This document shows positions 17,201 to 23,888 of a DNA stretch of 39,521 bases, piece after piece (within the stretch, counting starts at the first letter, position 1; each line of letters starts with the position of its first letter). This stretch comes from CAYNFH01 sp964396385 (GTDB taxonomy: Bacteria > Armatimonadota > Chthonomonadetes > Chthonomonadales > CAJBBX01): positions 1-39,521 of the forward strand of contig CAYNFH010000032.1 of the NCBI GenBank assembly GCA_964396385.1, written 5' to 3'. The notes under the pieces are model-generated. The model was given only the letters and a program-made list of their open reading frames with translations. It did not search any database and was not told the origin of the DNA. Made by a program: the position numbers and the translations under genes.

Positions 17201-17704
17201 TATCTGGCCGAGTTGTGGAAGCGCGACGGACCCTTCGGGCACCCGCACGAGCCCGCGCTCCTGGCGCGCGCCGAGCAGTTGGTGCGAGGCGCTCTCCACG
17301 CGCCAGCGGCTTCGAGCCCCCCGTCGGACAAGGCCGAGCTCGTCGCGGAGCTGCCGAACGGTCGCGTGCGGATTCGCCCTGACGCGCTGCTCCAAACCGA
17401 GGAAGGCATCTGCATTGAAAAGTGGAAGACCGGGAGAGCCAGGGATGGGGACCACACGGCCCCGCAGCTAGCCCTGGCACGCCTCGCGGCGAAAGCTGGT
17501 AGCAGAAACTCAAATGTCTCGGTGCGGCTGCGGTACCTTGCAACCGGCGATGTCCGCGAAGCGCCGGAGCAGCAGCGATTCGAGCGGGATCGGGTCGCGA
17601 AGTACGACGCGGCGATGGCGGGAATCCGCGCCGGCCGGTTCTCTGCGCGGCCGGATGGCTCGGAGTGTCCGCGCTGCGCATTCTGGTTCATCTGCCCCAC
17701 ATAA
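14210..17704 (+). CDS. ImmA/IrrE peptidase - UvrD helicase - Fe-S nuclease-like fusion
   Basis: An 1164-residue protein starting at GTG (14210), with no clear ribosome site, so probably coupled to the upstream gene. Domain 1 (about 30-210) is an ImmA/IrrE-type zinc peptidase with HELGH at 91-95 and the second conserved segment EVEANVFAAELL at 155-166. Domain 2 (about 225-885) is a UvrD/PcrA superfamily-1 helicase: Walker A SAGPGTGKT at 245-253, DEYQD at 461-465, QAIYRFRGA, VHAAKGLEF from 791, VAMSRARDR from 843. Domain 3 (about 935-1164) resembles AddB/RecB nucleases: Cys945 plus C1153-x2-C1156-x5-C1162 match a 4Fe-4S site. The catalytic motif reads D1058...E1070-K-W-K1073 where D-Y-K is usual, so nuclease activity is doubtful. 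Two repeat-derived inserts lie in frame (about residues 100-143 and 890-930). Confidence 0.85.
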   Translation: MVDWAAIRRAARARRTEVEAALTGSHDAQPVLRPASEIVSAALEMAGLGAEPLPSTDSLLAGAHAVLDREAGAIWYDQALSRETTWFNLAHELGHWWLHALTPQPPLPRTGEGKADPFSRRSACGGTDILPDPVTHPLPYGEAYVSGYSPAQRREVEANVFAAELLLPCPLLRNCFMGDPPMSAASISASAGLSETVAIGQLAEALLSLEAGDGGQAEAGGTGTPPLDESQRAAAEVATGPVLVSAGPGTGKTRTLIARMAFLLESGTAPESILALTFSNRAAEEIRDRLAASQPEDARRIWTGTFHSFGLEMLRRYGVRIGLPPAPRLLDPLDAVTLLERNLARLELSEYEYLHDPALPFPAILRAISRAKDELVSPEEYRSLAERMPVPEEPAKDREAAERDRARALEVAGVYATWQHILAEEGALDFGDLVSRPVELFRSCPDVLTSVQAQYRQIMVDEYQDVNRASAVLVRMIAGAGEGLWAVGDLRQAIYRFRGASPANVASFEQDYPSGRRMSLRVNYRSRPELVRLFSLAAAEMTGVPPEPAWAPSREPSDCCVTLAEAADGEAQADGIAAGIRSAQAEGVPLGSQAVLCRTNSQIDSLAEALTERGVPVLHLGDLFSRPEVRDMLALLSLASEGEGSALHRVGGFPEYGLSPERVQDILQTAHERNVPFPPALRGVEPLSSHLEEIAYRADAYSFFSRYLFGRARYLRDIVRDYTVAGQQRRLALQQLLLTARSFTARLPADDEDHPHRAFLDHVRRLVAWGEDTRARVPEAAGADAVRVMTVHAAKGLEFPVAYVPNLAKGMFPPRAQGSMTRLPPGLAPEEEEYDEEEALFFVAMSRARDRLTVSRPLTIGGRKVQISPLLRLIHPALTEAGITAVTWSASADGRRMTEDGPSLDSDTPHGLIASSHNLHSSLISHPSSLPSDFPARDLETYMRCPRRYYYARVLRLRDADPPSAYVSFQSCVWSTLRWVQSEQAAGRTVGEPDALEYLAELWKRDGPFGHPHEPALLARAEQLVRGALHAPAASSPPSDKAELVAELPNGRVRIRPDALLQTEEGICIEKWKTGRARDGDHTAPQLALARLAAKAGSRNSNVSVRLRYLATGDVREAPEQQRFERDRVAKYDAAMAGIRAGRFSARPDGSECPRCAFWFICPT
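14509..14640. repeat. Intergenic-type repeat inserted in frame in the peptidase domain
   Basis: The stretch translates to LTPQPPLPRTGEG and following residues, a peptide known as the translation of a common intergenic palindrome. Its core has perfect 9-bp arms, CCCCTCTCC at 14523-14531 and GGAGAGGGG at 14540-14548. It lies between the HELGH helix and the next conserved segment of the peptidase and lengthens that gap to about 60 residues. The boundaries are estimates. Confidence 0.6.
16886..17000. repeat. Second in-frame low-complexity repeat, between helicase and nuclease-like domain
   Basis: GACGGATGACGGAAGACGGA-type units at 16890-16912 are followed by repeated CCTCAT / CATCCCTCAT units at 16934-17000. 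The first type also occurs, reverse-complemented, just after ftsZ at 22520-22553. The reading frame stays open and encodes a Ser/His-rich linker at residues about 890-930. Confidence 0.55.
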
Positions 17705-17723
17705 CGAACCGGAGGTAACGACG

Positions 17724-18485
17724 GTGTTCAGGTTGGACGGCAAAGTTGCGTTCGTAACGGGCGGCGCCTCGGGCATAGGCGAGCAGATTGTGCGGCAGTT
17801 CGCGGCGCAGGGAGCATCTGTCGTAATCGCGGACATGGACGAGGAGGCAGGACACACGGTCGCGGACTCGGTTGGCGGGGCCGCCCGCTACCATGCCGTG
17901 GACGTGACGGAATCGGCCAACGTACAGGCGGCGCTCGAGTGGGCGGTCGATCAGTTCGGCGGGCTGGACGTTCTGGTGAACAACGCGGGCATCGGACTCG
18001 TCGGCAACGTGGAGGAGACCTCGGAAGAGGACTTCGACCGGCTCATAGCGGTGAACGTCAACGGTGTCTTCTACGGCTGCAAACACGCCGTTCCCATAAT
18101 GCTGCGCCAGGGCCGCGGCAACATCATCAACATCGGCAGTGTGGCGGCGCTGGTCGCCATTGACCGCCGGTTCGCCTACTCCGCCACCAAGGGCGCCGTC
18201 GTGGCGATGACGCGCCAGCTTGCCATGGACTACGTGGGACGGGGCATCCGCGCCAACTGCATCTGCCCGGGTACCGTCTACACCCCGTTTGTAGATGGCT
18301 ATCTGCGCAAATTCCACGCAGAGGAGATTGAGGAGACCAAGGCGAAGCTCCACGCCCGCCAGCCCATCGGGCGCATGGGCCGCCCGGACGAGATCGCCAC
18401 TATGGCGGTCTATCTCGCTTCAGACGAATCCGCCTTTGTCACCGGCGCGGTCCTCACCATTGACGGCGGGCTGACCGCTCGGTAG
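17724..18485 (+). CDS. SDR-family oxidoreductase
   Basis: A 253-residue short-chain dehydrogenase/reductase. The start is the GTG at 17724 with GGAGGT seven bases before it; a longer frame reaching back into the fusion gene lacks this. The nucleotide-binding motif TGGASGIG is at 12-19 and NNAG at 86-89. Catalytic Ser139, Tyr152 and Lys156 (YSATK) are present, as is the C-terminal LTIDGGLTAR. An Asp at the end of the second strand (IADMD, about 37) favours NAD over NADP. The substrate cannot be told from sequence. It starts 19 bases after the helicase-fusion stop and may ride on that transcript, though its chemistry gives no obvious link. Confidence 0.92.
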   Translation: MFRLDGKVAFVTGGASGIGEQIVRQFAAQGASVVIADMDEEAGHTVADSVGGAARYHAVDVTESANVQAALEWAVDQFGGLDVLVNNAGIGLVGNVEETSEEDFDRLIAVNVNGVFYGCKHAVPIMLRQGRGNIINIGSVAALVAIDRRFAYSATKGAVVAMTRQLAMDYVGRGIRANCICPGTVYTPFVDGYLRKFHAEEIEETKAKLHARQPIGRMGRPDEIATMAVYLASDESAFVTGAVLTIDGGLTAR

Positions 18486-18559
18486 AATAGCCGCGTGCAA
18501 TCGATTTCACGATCTCGCGTGACCGTTTGACACGGTTGCGGCAGGAGGCGGGAAACAGC

Positions 18560-19801
18560 GTGCGCGTGCGACGCCGTAACGCCGGAAACGGCATCGGGGA
18601 CAGCCCCTACCTCTCGGAAGCGCTCCAGGTCGCCTACTACCACTGCGTCCTGGAGATGCCCCTCAAAACCATCGCAGAGATCCTGGGCAAGAGTCCCGCC
18701 ACCATCACGCGGCGTCTGGACGAAGTGCGCCAGGCGGGCTGGCTACGCGACCATCCGGAGTTCCGCCCGCCGCCGGAGATCTGGCAGGAGCTGAAGGGCC
18801 GGATGACCTGCTCGGAGGTGGAGAACGCCCTCCAGGCTCACTTTGGCTCCGACCTTCTCGGCCGCATCACGGTGCTGCCGGGAATAGTGCGAAGCGGCAA
18901 TGAGGCGCGGGAGACGAAGCCGGAGAATGTGGAGCGCGCAGGCCTCTATGCCGCTTCCCGCCTCACAGAGGCGCTCAGCCGCGGCTCCCATGTGGTGGGT
19001 GTGAACTGGGGCTGGTCCGTGCGGCACTGCGTAATGAATCTGCGGCCAACCCACGCGAATCCGGAGCTGCGGTTCGTGCCGCTCGTGGGCAACCTCAGCC
19101 TGGACGAGAACGATCCGCACTTCGAGGAGGCCATCGAGTGCTCAAGCAACCGGCTTGCCCAGTTCGCCGCCGGTGCCTTCGGCGCTCCGCGCTCCCCGCG
19201 CCTAAGCACGCCCGCCTATATTCCCCGCCGCTTCCACAAGGACGCGCGCGGGCTGCGCGCCATCCGGGATTTCATCGAGAGCGACGTCTCCTACCATCGC
19301 ATCTTCGGCGGCATGGGAGAGAACGGGGAGCGGGAGCCCGGGTTCCTGGACCAGGTGGACACGCTGGTTACGGGCCTTACGTCCCTGGATGTGCAGACGC
19401 TCCCCACCTACCGGCCTGGCCTCATTACTCCGGCGGACCTTCCCGCGCTCCAGCGCGCCGGCGTGGTGGGCGACCTGGCGCTCCACTTGATCGTCGATCC
19501 GGATTCCGCAGCCGATGCCGATTCCGTGGATGGTCGGCTCGTAGAGGAGATTAACGACCTCATAGTCGGGGCCTCGCCACAGGACTTCATCCGGGTGGCG
19601 GAGCGCACGCGGCACGGCGAGACGGCGGGACTTGGGGTCGTGGTCATTGCGGTGGGCGGCTGGAAGGCGCACATCCTCACCACCGCCATCCGCATCGGTG
19701 CCGTAAACGAGCTGATCACGGACCTGGAGACGGCGCTCGCCATCGGGACTCACGTGGGCCTGTCCCTCAGCGCAGGCAGCAGATTAGGAGAAGCCAAGTG
19801 A
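18560..19801 (+). CDS. SorC/CggR-type sugar-responsive transcriptional regulator
   Basis: About 413 residues from the GTG at 18560, which has AGGAGG 11 bases upstream; a TTG at 18527 is the alternative. The N-terminal helix-turn-helix lies at about 20-60 (MPLKTIAEILGKSPATITRR). The rest is the SorC/DeoR-like sugar-phosphate-binding domain with segments such as GSHVVGVNWGWSV and VGDLALHLIVD. Members of this family sense phosphorylated sugars; CggR of Bacillus senses fructose-1,6-bisphosphate and controls glycolytic genes. The stop overlaps the pgi start by four bases (GTGA), so it is likely to control this pgi operon in response to a sugar phosphate. The effector is an inference. Confidence 0.85.
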   Translation: MRVRRRNAGNGIGDSPYLSEALQVAYYHCVLEMPLKTIAEILGKSPATITRRLDEVRQAGWLRDHPEFRPPPEIWQELKGRMTCSEVENALQAHFGSDLLGRITVLPGIVRSGNEARETKPENVERAGLYAASRLTEALSRGSHVVGVNWGWSVRHCVMNLRPTHANPELRFVPLVGNLSLDENDPHFEEAIECSSNRLAQFAAGAFGAPRSPRLSTPAYIPRRFHKDARGLRAIRDFIESDVSYHRIFGGMGENGEREPGFLDQVDTLVTGLTSLDVQTLPTYRPGLITPADLPALQRAGVVGDLALHLIVDPDSAADADSVDGRLVEEINDLIVGASPQDFIRVAERTRHGETAGLGVVVIAVGGWKAHILTTAIRIGAVNELITDLETALAIGTHVGLSLSAGSRLGEAK

Positions 19802-21240
19802 GCACATCTGCAGAGAGCGCGCTGTCGCTGGACGCGCGGCGAGCAACGGAGATTCTGGAGGCGGGGGTCGACAAAGCCCACCTGGAGGAGCTGGATGAGC
19901 GCATCGCCGCCATCCACCGGGACTTCGTGGAGGAGCAGCGCGCCGGGTACGCTACGCTGGAGCGAGACCTCCGCGCGTGGACCCAGAGCCACGAACGGAA
20001 GGAGGAGGTAGAGAACACCGTCCGCCTAGCGGAGCGAATCCGCGAGCGGTTCGGAGTGTTCATCCTCGTGGGCATCGGCGGCTCCGACTTGGGCGGGCGC
20101 ACCCTGCACGACACGCTGGATGCGCCGTTTCACAACCAGCTCTCACGCGAGGCCAGGAAGGCGGCGCCGGAGATCTACTTCACCGGCGACACCTTCGATC
20201 CCAAGCGGCTGCATGCGCTGCTGGACCTCCTGGAGGTGCGCGGGCTGCTCGACAGTACCTGCGTGGACGTGGTCAGCAAATCCGGCAAGACCGGCGAGAC
20301 CATCGCGGCCGCGATGATTATCCGCGAGCGGATGGAGCGCGCAGGCATCCGCGACTGGCAAGCGCGGTTCGTAACTACCACGGGCCAGAATGACCAGAGC
20401 GTGCTGTTCCAGATGAACCGAACCACGCCCTTCTTCGGAATGCTCCCCGTACCGGAGGGGGTCGGCGGCCGGTTCAGCTTCCCGTCTCCCGTCGGGCTGT
20501 TGCCGTTCGCGGTGACGGCCACGGAACAGTCGCCCCGCGAGCGCGTACAGGCGGGCCTGGATGGCTACGCGGAGGCGCACCGACGGTTTCTGCAGGCGCC
20601 CGAGGCACCGGAGAACATGGCATGCCAGCTCGCGCGCTGGTGGCACGTGGGCGAGCAGTTCGCGAAGAAGACCGACCTGGTTTTCTGCAACTATGCCGAC
20701 GACGTCAAGCTGGCGGACTGGTTCACCCAGCTCTACGAGGAGTCCATCCAGGAGCGGGGCGGCGGCCTGAACGTCATCGGCACGCGCGGCCCCACCGGCA
20801 ACCACTCCATCCTCAATGGCATCCTCCGCGGTCCGCACGACAAGCTGGTGCTGCTGCTGCGGTGGAGCGACCTGGGTCCTGACCTGACCCTTCCCACCAA
20901 GACGGGCATCGGCGGTGACCTGAAGTCCTTCGAGGGGCTCCCGATGGCGGCGGTGCAGGATGCGTCTTGCCGTGCAACGTCGGCCGACTACCTGGACAAC
21001 GGCGTGCCGGCGGCAATGCTGAACGTCGCCCGGCGCGACCCCTACCACCTGTTCCTGCTCATGCGCACGCTCATGGACGCGGTCGCCGTAAAGGGCCGCC
21101 TTCAGTACCTGAACATCGATGACCAGGGGCAGCCGGACCCTACTACTGAACTCACGTACCGACAGGACGGCGTCGAGGGATACAAGAACGGCACCCGCGC
21201 CAACGCGGAGGAGATGCAGCGCCACCGAACGGTACCCTAA
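19798..21240 (+). CDS. pgi: Glucose-6-phosphate isomerase
   Basis: A 480-residue enzyme that interconverts glucose-6-phosphate and fructose-6-phosphate in glycolysis and gluconeogenesis. Two SIS-type sugar-phosphate folds are visible: VGIGGSDLGG at 91-100, the phosphate loop SKSGKTGET at 160-168, the family signature GGRFSFPSPVGLLPFA, and late motifs GPTGNHSILNGIL and GYKNGTR. The length is close to that of shorter bacterial forms. The start is GTG with AGGAG upstream, overlapping the regulator stop, so the two are translated together. No T-tailed terminator was found directly after it; the region to 21546 holds repeats instead. Confidence 0.93.
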   Translation: MSTSAESALSLDARRATEILEAGVDKAHLEELDERIAAIHRDFVEEQRAGYATLERDLRAWTQSHERKEEVENTVRLAERIRERFGVFILVGIGGSDLGGRTLHDTLDAPFHNQLSREARKAAPEIYFTGDTFDPKRLHALLDLLEVRGLLDSTCVDVVSKSGKTGETIAAAMIIRERMERAGIRDWQARFVTTTGQNDQSVLFQMNRTTPFFGMLPVPEGVGGRFSFPSPVGLLPFAVTATEQSPRERVQAGLDGYAEAHRRFLQAPEAPENMACQLARWWHVGEQFAKKTDLVFCNYADDVKLADWFTQLYEESIQERGGGLNVIGTRGPTGNHSILNGILRGPHDKLVLLLRWSDLGPDLTLPTKTGIGGDLKSFEGLPMAAVQDASCRATSADYLDNGVPAAMLNVARRDPYHLFLLMRTLMDAVAVKGRLQYLNIDDQGQPDPTTELTYRQDGVEGYKNGTRANAEEMQRHRTVP

Positions 21241-21301
21241 ACTGATGGTGTTGGCGGACGGTACTTAGGGGTTCATCCGGCAGGCTCTTTCTCCTTTCCG
21301 G

Positions 21302-21319
21302 AGTCCGCGAAGGCGGACT
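21302..21319. repeat. GAAG-loop hairpin repeat, copy 1
   Basis: A perfect 7-bp stem AGTCCGC / GCGGACT with a GAAG loop. A related hairpin with the same loop is at 39445-39464 and a degenerate one at 22352-22371, so this is a dispersed intergenic family. Confidence 0.55.
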
Positions 21320-21373
21320 TCGTCTAGTTCGTAACCCGCGACGTCAGTCGCCCGGGATAGCGCGGATACCCAC

Positions 21374-21408
21374 AAAAAGGCGGCCCGGTCCCAGGGTGGG
21401 GCCGGGCC
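21374..21408 (-). terminator. pgeF terminator
   Basis: On the minus strand the stem GGCCCGG / CCGGGCC (21408-21402 and 21388-21382) is followed by GCC and five T. It lies about 140 bases after the pgeF stop. Confidence 0.6.
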
Positions 21409-21546
21409 ATGCAAGCAAGCAATGGGTAGACGTGTCCGCGCGTTAGACGGCCGAACCGGCAAGCCGGTTCCCACAATCTGCGCGATTCTTCTCAATAACG
21501 GGTACGCCCACGACGACAGGTCCCGGGCGGCCACGCAGGGCCGCGC

Positions 21547-22317
21547 CTATAGGGACAGCAGCGCAATCATTCGGCCGCCGGTCCCGCCCTCGCGGCGGTG
21601 GCTGAAGAGCAGGTCTGTCTCGCAGTGCGTGCACCACGGCGCGACGTCGATGCGGTCCGCCCGGACGCCGCCGGCCACTAGCTGGGCACCCACCGCGGCG
21701 CACAGGTCCAGCTTCCAGCGGCCCCCGGACCGGGCGAACGCAACACCCCGCAGCCCCGGCGGGAACGCGTCTCGCACCTCGTCGCCTATCTCGTAGCAGC
21801 CGCCGCCGATTCCAGGGCCAATCGCCGCCACGACATCGGCCGGATCGGTGCCGTATCGCTCGCGCATCAGCGCCAGCGTCCTGCCGGCGATTCCACCAGC
21901 CGTTCCGCGCCACCCGGAGTGCGCCAGCCCGACACTCCTGTGGCGCATATCCACCAGGAATACCGCCAGGCAGTCAGCGACGGTTGCCCCCAGAACCAGG
22001 CCGGGCACGTCCGTCACCAGCGCATCTGCCCCCGCTATCGCGTTCTCCTGTTGCGCCCCTCCCGTTCCCCGGTCTGCCTCCTCCACCGGTGCCACCTCGG
22101 TCCCGTGGACCATCTCCGGAACCGTAAGGTCCCGGAGGAAGGCGCCGAGCATCGCACACGCATCTGCCCGGTTTGCCGCCACGCGCCGGGAATCAGCATC
22201 TACGCGGAAGGAGAGATTCAGCTCCCCAATCCGGGTGGTAACGCCGTGCCGTACGCCTGCCGAGGCGAGCAGGTCGCTATACACGAGTCGCCGGTCCGAG
22301 GATACTTGCCAGGCCAT
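21547..22317 (-). CDS. pgeF: Peptidoglycan editing factor / laccase-domain protein
   Basis: A 256-residue member of the YfiH/PgeF family (DUF152, multi-copper polyphenol oxidoreductase fold). The three conserved metal ligands are visible: His71 (MVHGTEV), Cys116 (TVADCLAVF) and His133 (LAHSGWRG). In E. coli PgeF removes wrongly placed L-Ser from peptidoglycan precursors, and related proteins act on phenols or purine nucleosides. Its place directly after the dcw operon fits a cell-wall role. The ATG at 22317 has no clear ribosome site. The ftsZ terminator lies between it and ftsZ, so it probably has its own promoter or depends on read-through. Confidence 0.9.
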   Translation of the reverse strand: MAWQVSSDRRLVYSDLLASAGVRHGVTTRIGELNLSFRVDADSRRVAANRADACAMLGAFLRDLTVPEMVHGTEVAPVEEADRGTGGAQQENAIAGADALVTDVPGLVLGATVADCLAVFLVDMRHRSVGLAHSGWRGTAGGIAGRTLALMRERYGTDPADVVAAIGPGIGGGCYEIGDEVRDAFPPGLRGVAFARSGGRWKLDLCAAVGAQLVAGGVRADRIDVAPWCTHCETDLLFSHRREGGTGGRMIALLSL

Positions 22318-22351
22318 GCTTTATGCTCAAGCAACCGCGTCGCCATCCGGC

Positions 22352-22371
22352 GTGTCCGCGGAGGTGGACAC
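22352..22371. repeat. Degenerate hairpin repeat, related to the GAAG-loop family
   Basis: GTGTCC and GGACAC arms (22352-22357, 22366-22371) are followed by CTCGGC. The same order (GTGTCGGC, loop, GCCGACAC, TCGGCC) is found at 39445-39470. It lies in the gap between ftsZ and pgeF. Confidence 0.4.
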
Positions 22372-22427
22372 TCGGCGGAACGCCACCCAGCCGAGGACCT
22401 TGGTCCGACGGCCGTCTGGGAGCGAAT

Positions 22428-22455
22428 AAAAAAGGGCCGGGACAGCGCCCGGCCC
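22428..22455 (-). terminator. Terminator of the dcw operon after ftsZ
   Basis: On the minus strand an 8-bp G/C stem (GGGCCGGG / CCCGGCCC, 22455-22448 and 22441-22434) with a 6-base loop is followed by six T. It is a textbook rho-independent terminator about 100 bases after the ftsZ stop. Confidence 0.85.
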
Positions 22456-22519
22456 CTACAGCGATTACGAACGGGTACCGTACGGAACCCCGCCGACTCC
22501 TCTCGGCTGGATTCAGCCT

Positions 22520-22553
22520 CCGTCCGTCATCCGTCGTCCGTCGTCCGTCGTCT
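22520..22553. repeat. CCGTCRTCCGTC tandem units after ftsZ
   Basis: CCGTC followed by ATCCGTC and GTCCGTC units repeats almost up to the ftsZ stop codon at 22559-22561. The reverse-complement type is found inside the helicase-fusion gene at 16890-16912. Confidence 0.5.
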
Positions 22554-22558
22554 TCGCG

Positions 22559-23809
22559 CTACCGCCGGCGAAGGAACGCCGGGATGTCCAGGTCGCTCTC
22601 GTTGATCGTCCGCACCGTCTGGTCAGGCTTGGGCGCCTGCTGCGCCTGCTCCGCGGGCTGCTGCTGGCCCTGCGGCGCGGCGGCGGGAGCAGGCGCCGGG
22701 GCAGGGGCCGTGGCTACTGGCTGCGGCTGCGGCGCCGGGGCAACCACGGCAGGCTGCCGCTGCGACGGCGGGATCTCGAGCTGCCGCGAGGTCGGCTGCG
22801 GCTCCGGCTGCTGCATGACGAAGGTGTGCGGCTGCGTCCTCGCCTGGCCGGCGAACCCGGTGGCCAGCACCGTAACGCGGACCTGGCCCTCCATGTTCGG
22901 ATCCGCGACCCAGCCGAAGATGATATTGGCTTCCTTGCGGTCGCACAGGTTGTTGATGAGCAGGGCCGCCTCGTTGGCCTCCGCGAGCGTCAGGTCGGGT
23001 CCGGAGGTGACATTGATCAGGACCCGCAGCGCGCCCTCGATGGAGGTCTCCAGAAGCGGACTGGAGATAGCCATCTGGGCCGCCTCGACCGCCCGGTGAT
23101 CTCCGGCCGCCACGCCGATGCCCATGAGCGCGGAGCCCGCATTCTGCATAATCGCCTTCACGTCCGCGAAGTCCACGTTGATCATGCCCGGGATGGTAAT
23201 GATGTCGGAGATGCCCTGCACGCCCTGCCGCACCACGTCGTCGGCCACCTTGAAGGCGTCTACCAGCGTCATCTTCTTGTCGCCCACTGCAAGGAGCTTG
23301 TCGTTGGGCACCACGATGACCGTGTCCACCTTGGCCTTGAGGTTATCTACCCCCTCCTCGGCCAGCCGCATCCGCCGCGGCCCCTCGAAGTTGAACGGCT
23401 TGGTAACCACGGAGACCGTGAGGGCGCCGCACTCCCGAGCGATCTCGGCGATAACGGGAGCGGCGCCCGTTCCGGTGCCGCCGCCCATGCCGGCGGTGAT
23501 GAAGACCATGTCACTGCCGTCGAGCGCCTTCTTGATCTCGGTCTTGCTCTCCTCGGCGGCGCTGCGGCCGATCTCGGGATTGCCCCCGGCCCCCAGCCCG
23601 CGGGTGAGGTTCTCGCCGAGCTGCATGCGCGCAGGCGCGAGCGAGCACTGGAGTACTTGGCGGTCCGTGTTCATCGCGATGAACTCGACGCCGCCGAGCC
23701 CTGCCTCAATCATGCGGTTGACGGAGTTTGTGCCGCCTCCACCGACGCCGACGACCTTGATGTTGGCGCCAATGGTCTCTTCATGCCGGCCCGCGTTGCT
23801 CATTGCCAT
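22559..23809 (-). CDS. ftsZ: Cell division GTPase FtsZ
   Basis: A 416-residue tubulin homologue that polymerises into the cytokinetic ring. GVGGGGTNSVNRM is at 21-33, the GTP signature GGGTGTG at 109-115, and the T7 loop NVDFADVKAI follows. A Pro/Gln/Ala-rich linker runs about 335-400. The conserved C-terminal peptide SDLDIPAFLRRR binds FtsA and other partners. A second Met lies two codons in (23803); the first has a G-rich ribosome site upstream. It is the last gene of the dcw operon, followed by a terminator. Confidence 0.97.
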   Translation of the reverse strand: MAMSNAGRHEETIGANIKVVGVGGGGTNSVNRMIEAGLGGVEFIAMNTDRQVLQCSLAPARMQLGENLTRGLGAGGNPEIGRSAAEESKTEIKKALDGSDMVFITAGMGGGTGTGAAPVIAEIARECGALTVSVVTKPFNFEGPRRMRLAEEGVDNLKAKVDTVIVVPNDKLLAVGDKKMTLVDAFKVADDVVRQGVQGISDIITIPGMINVDFADVKAIMQNAGSALMGIGVAAGDHRAVEAAQMAISSPLLETSIEGALRVLINVTSGPDLTLAEANEAALLINNLCDRKEANIIFGWVADPNMEGQVRVTVLATGFAGQARTQPHTFVMQQPEPQPTSRQLEIPPSQRQPAVVAPAPQPQPVATAPAPAPAPAAAPQGQQQPAEQAQQAPKPDQTVRTINESDLDIPAFLRRR

Positions 23810-23888
23810 GGTTACAAGCCCCCCTTAATAGTGCGTGGACGCAGATGGTCGGCGCCGGAGATCCGGAGCGCCTCGATACAGTTGGGTG

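Larger units (their letters stand above)
21241..21546. other. 306-nt repeat-rich region between pgi and pgeF
   Basis: The region lies between two convergent genes. It holds the hairpin AGTCCGC-GAAG-GCGGACT (21302-21319), the terminator-like structure at 21374-21408, and a perfect hairpin GAACCGGC-AA-GCCGGTTC (21453-21470). A small open frame across it (21265-21534, minus) is made of translated repeats and is not considered a gene. Confidence 0.6.

Noticed and set aside
18527..18532. TTGACA as a -35 box before the SorC-type regulator
   Set aside because: No fitting -10 box lies about 17 bases later before the ribosome site and start codon, so it is more likely chance.
20143..21225. 360-residue open frame antisense to pgi
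   Set aside because: The opposite strand encodes a complete, recognisable glucose-6-phosphate isomerase.
21265..21534. 89-residue open frame between pgi and pgeF
   Set aside because: Its sequence is the translation of hairpin repeats (TGLPVRP, DVAGYELDEVRLRG) and it runs through a terminator-like structure.
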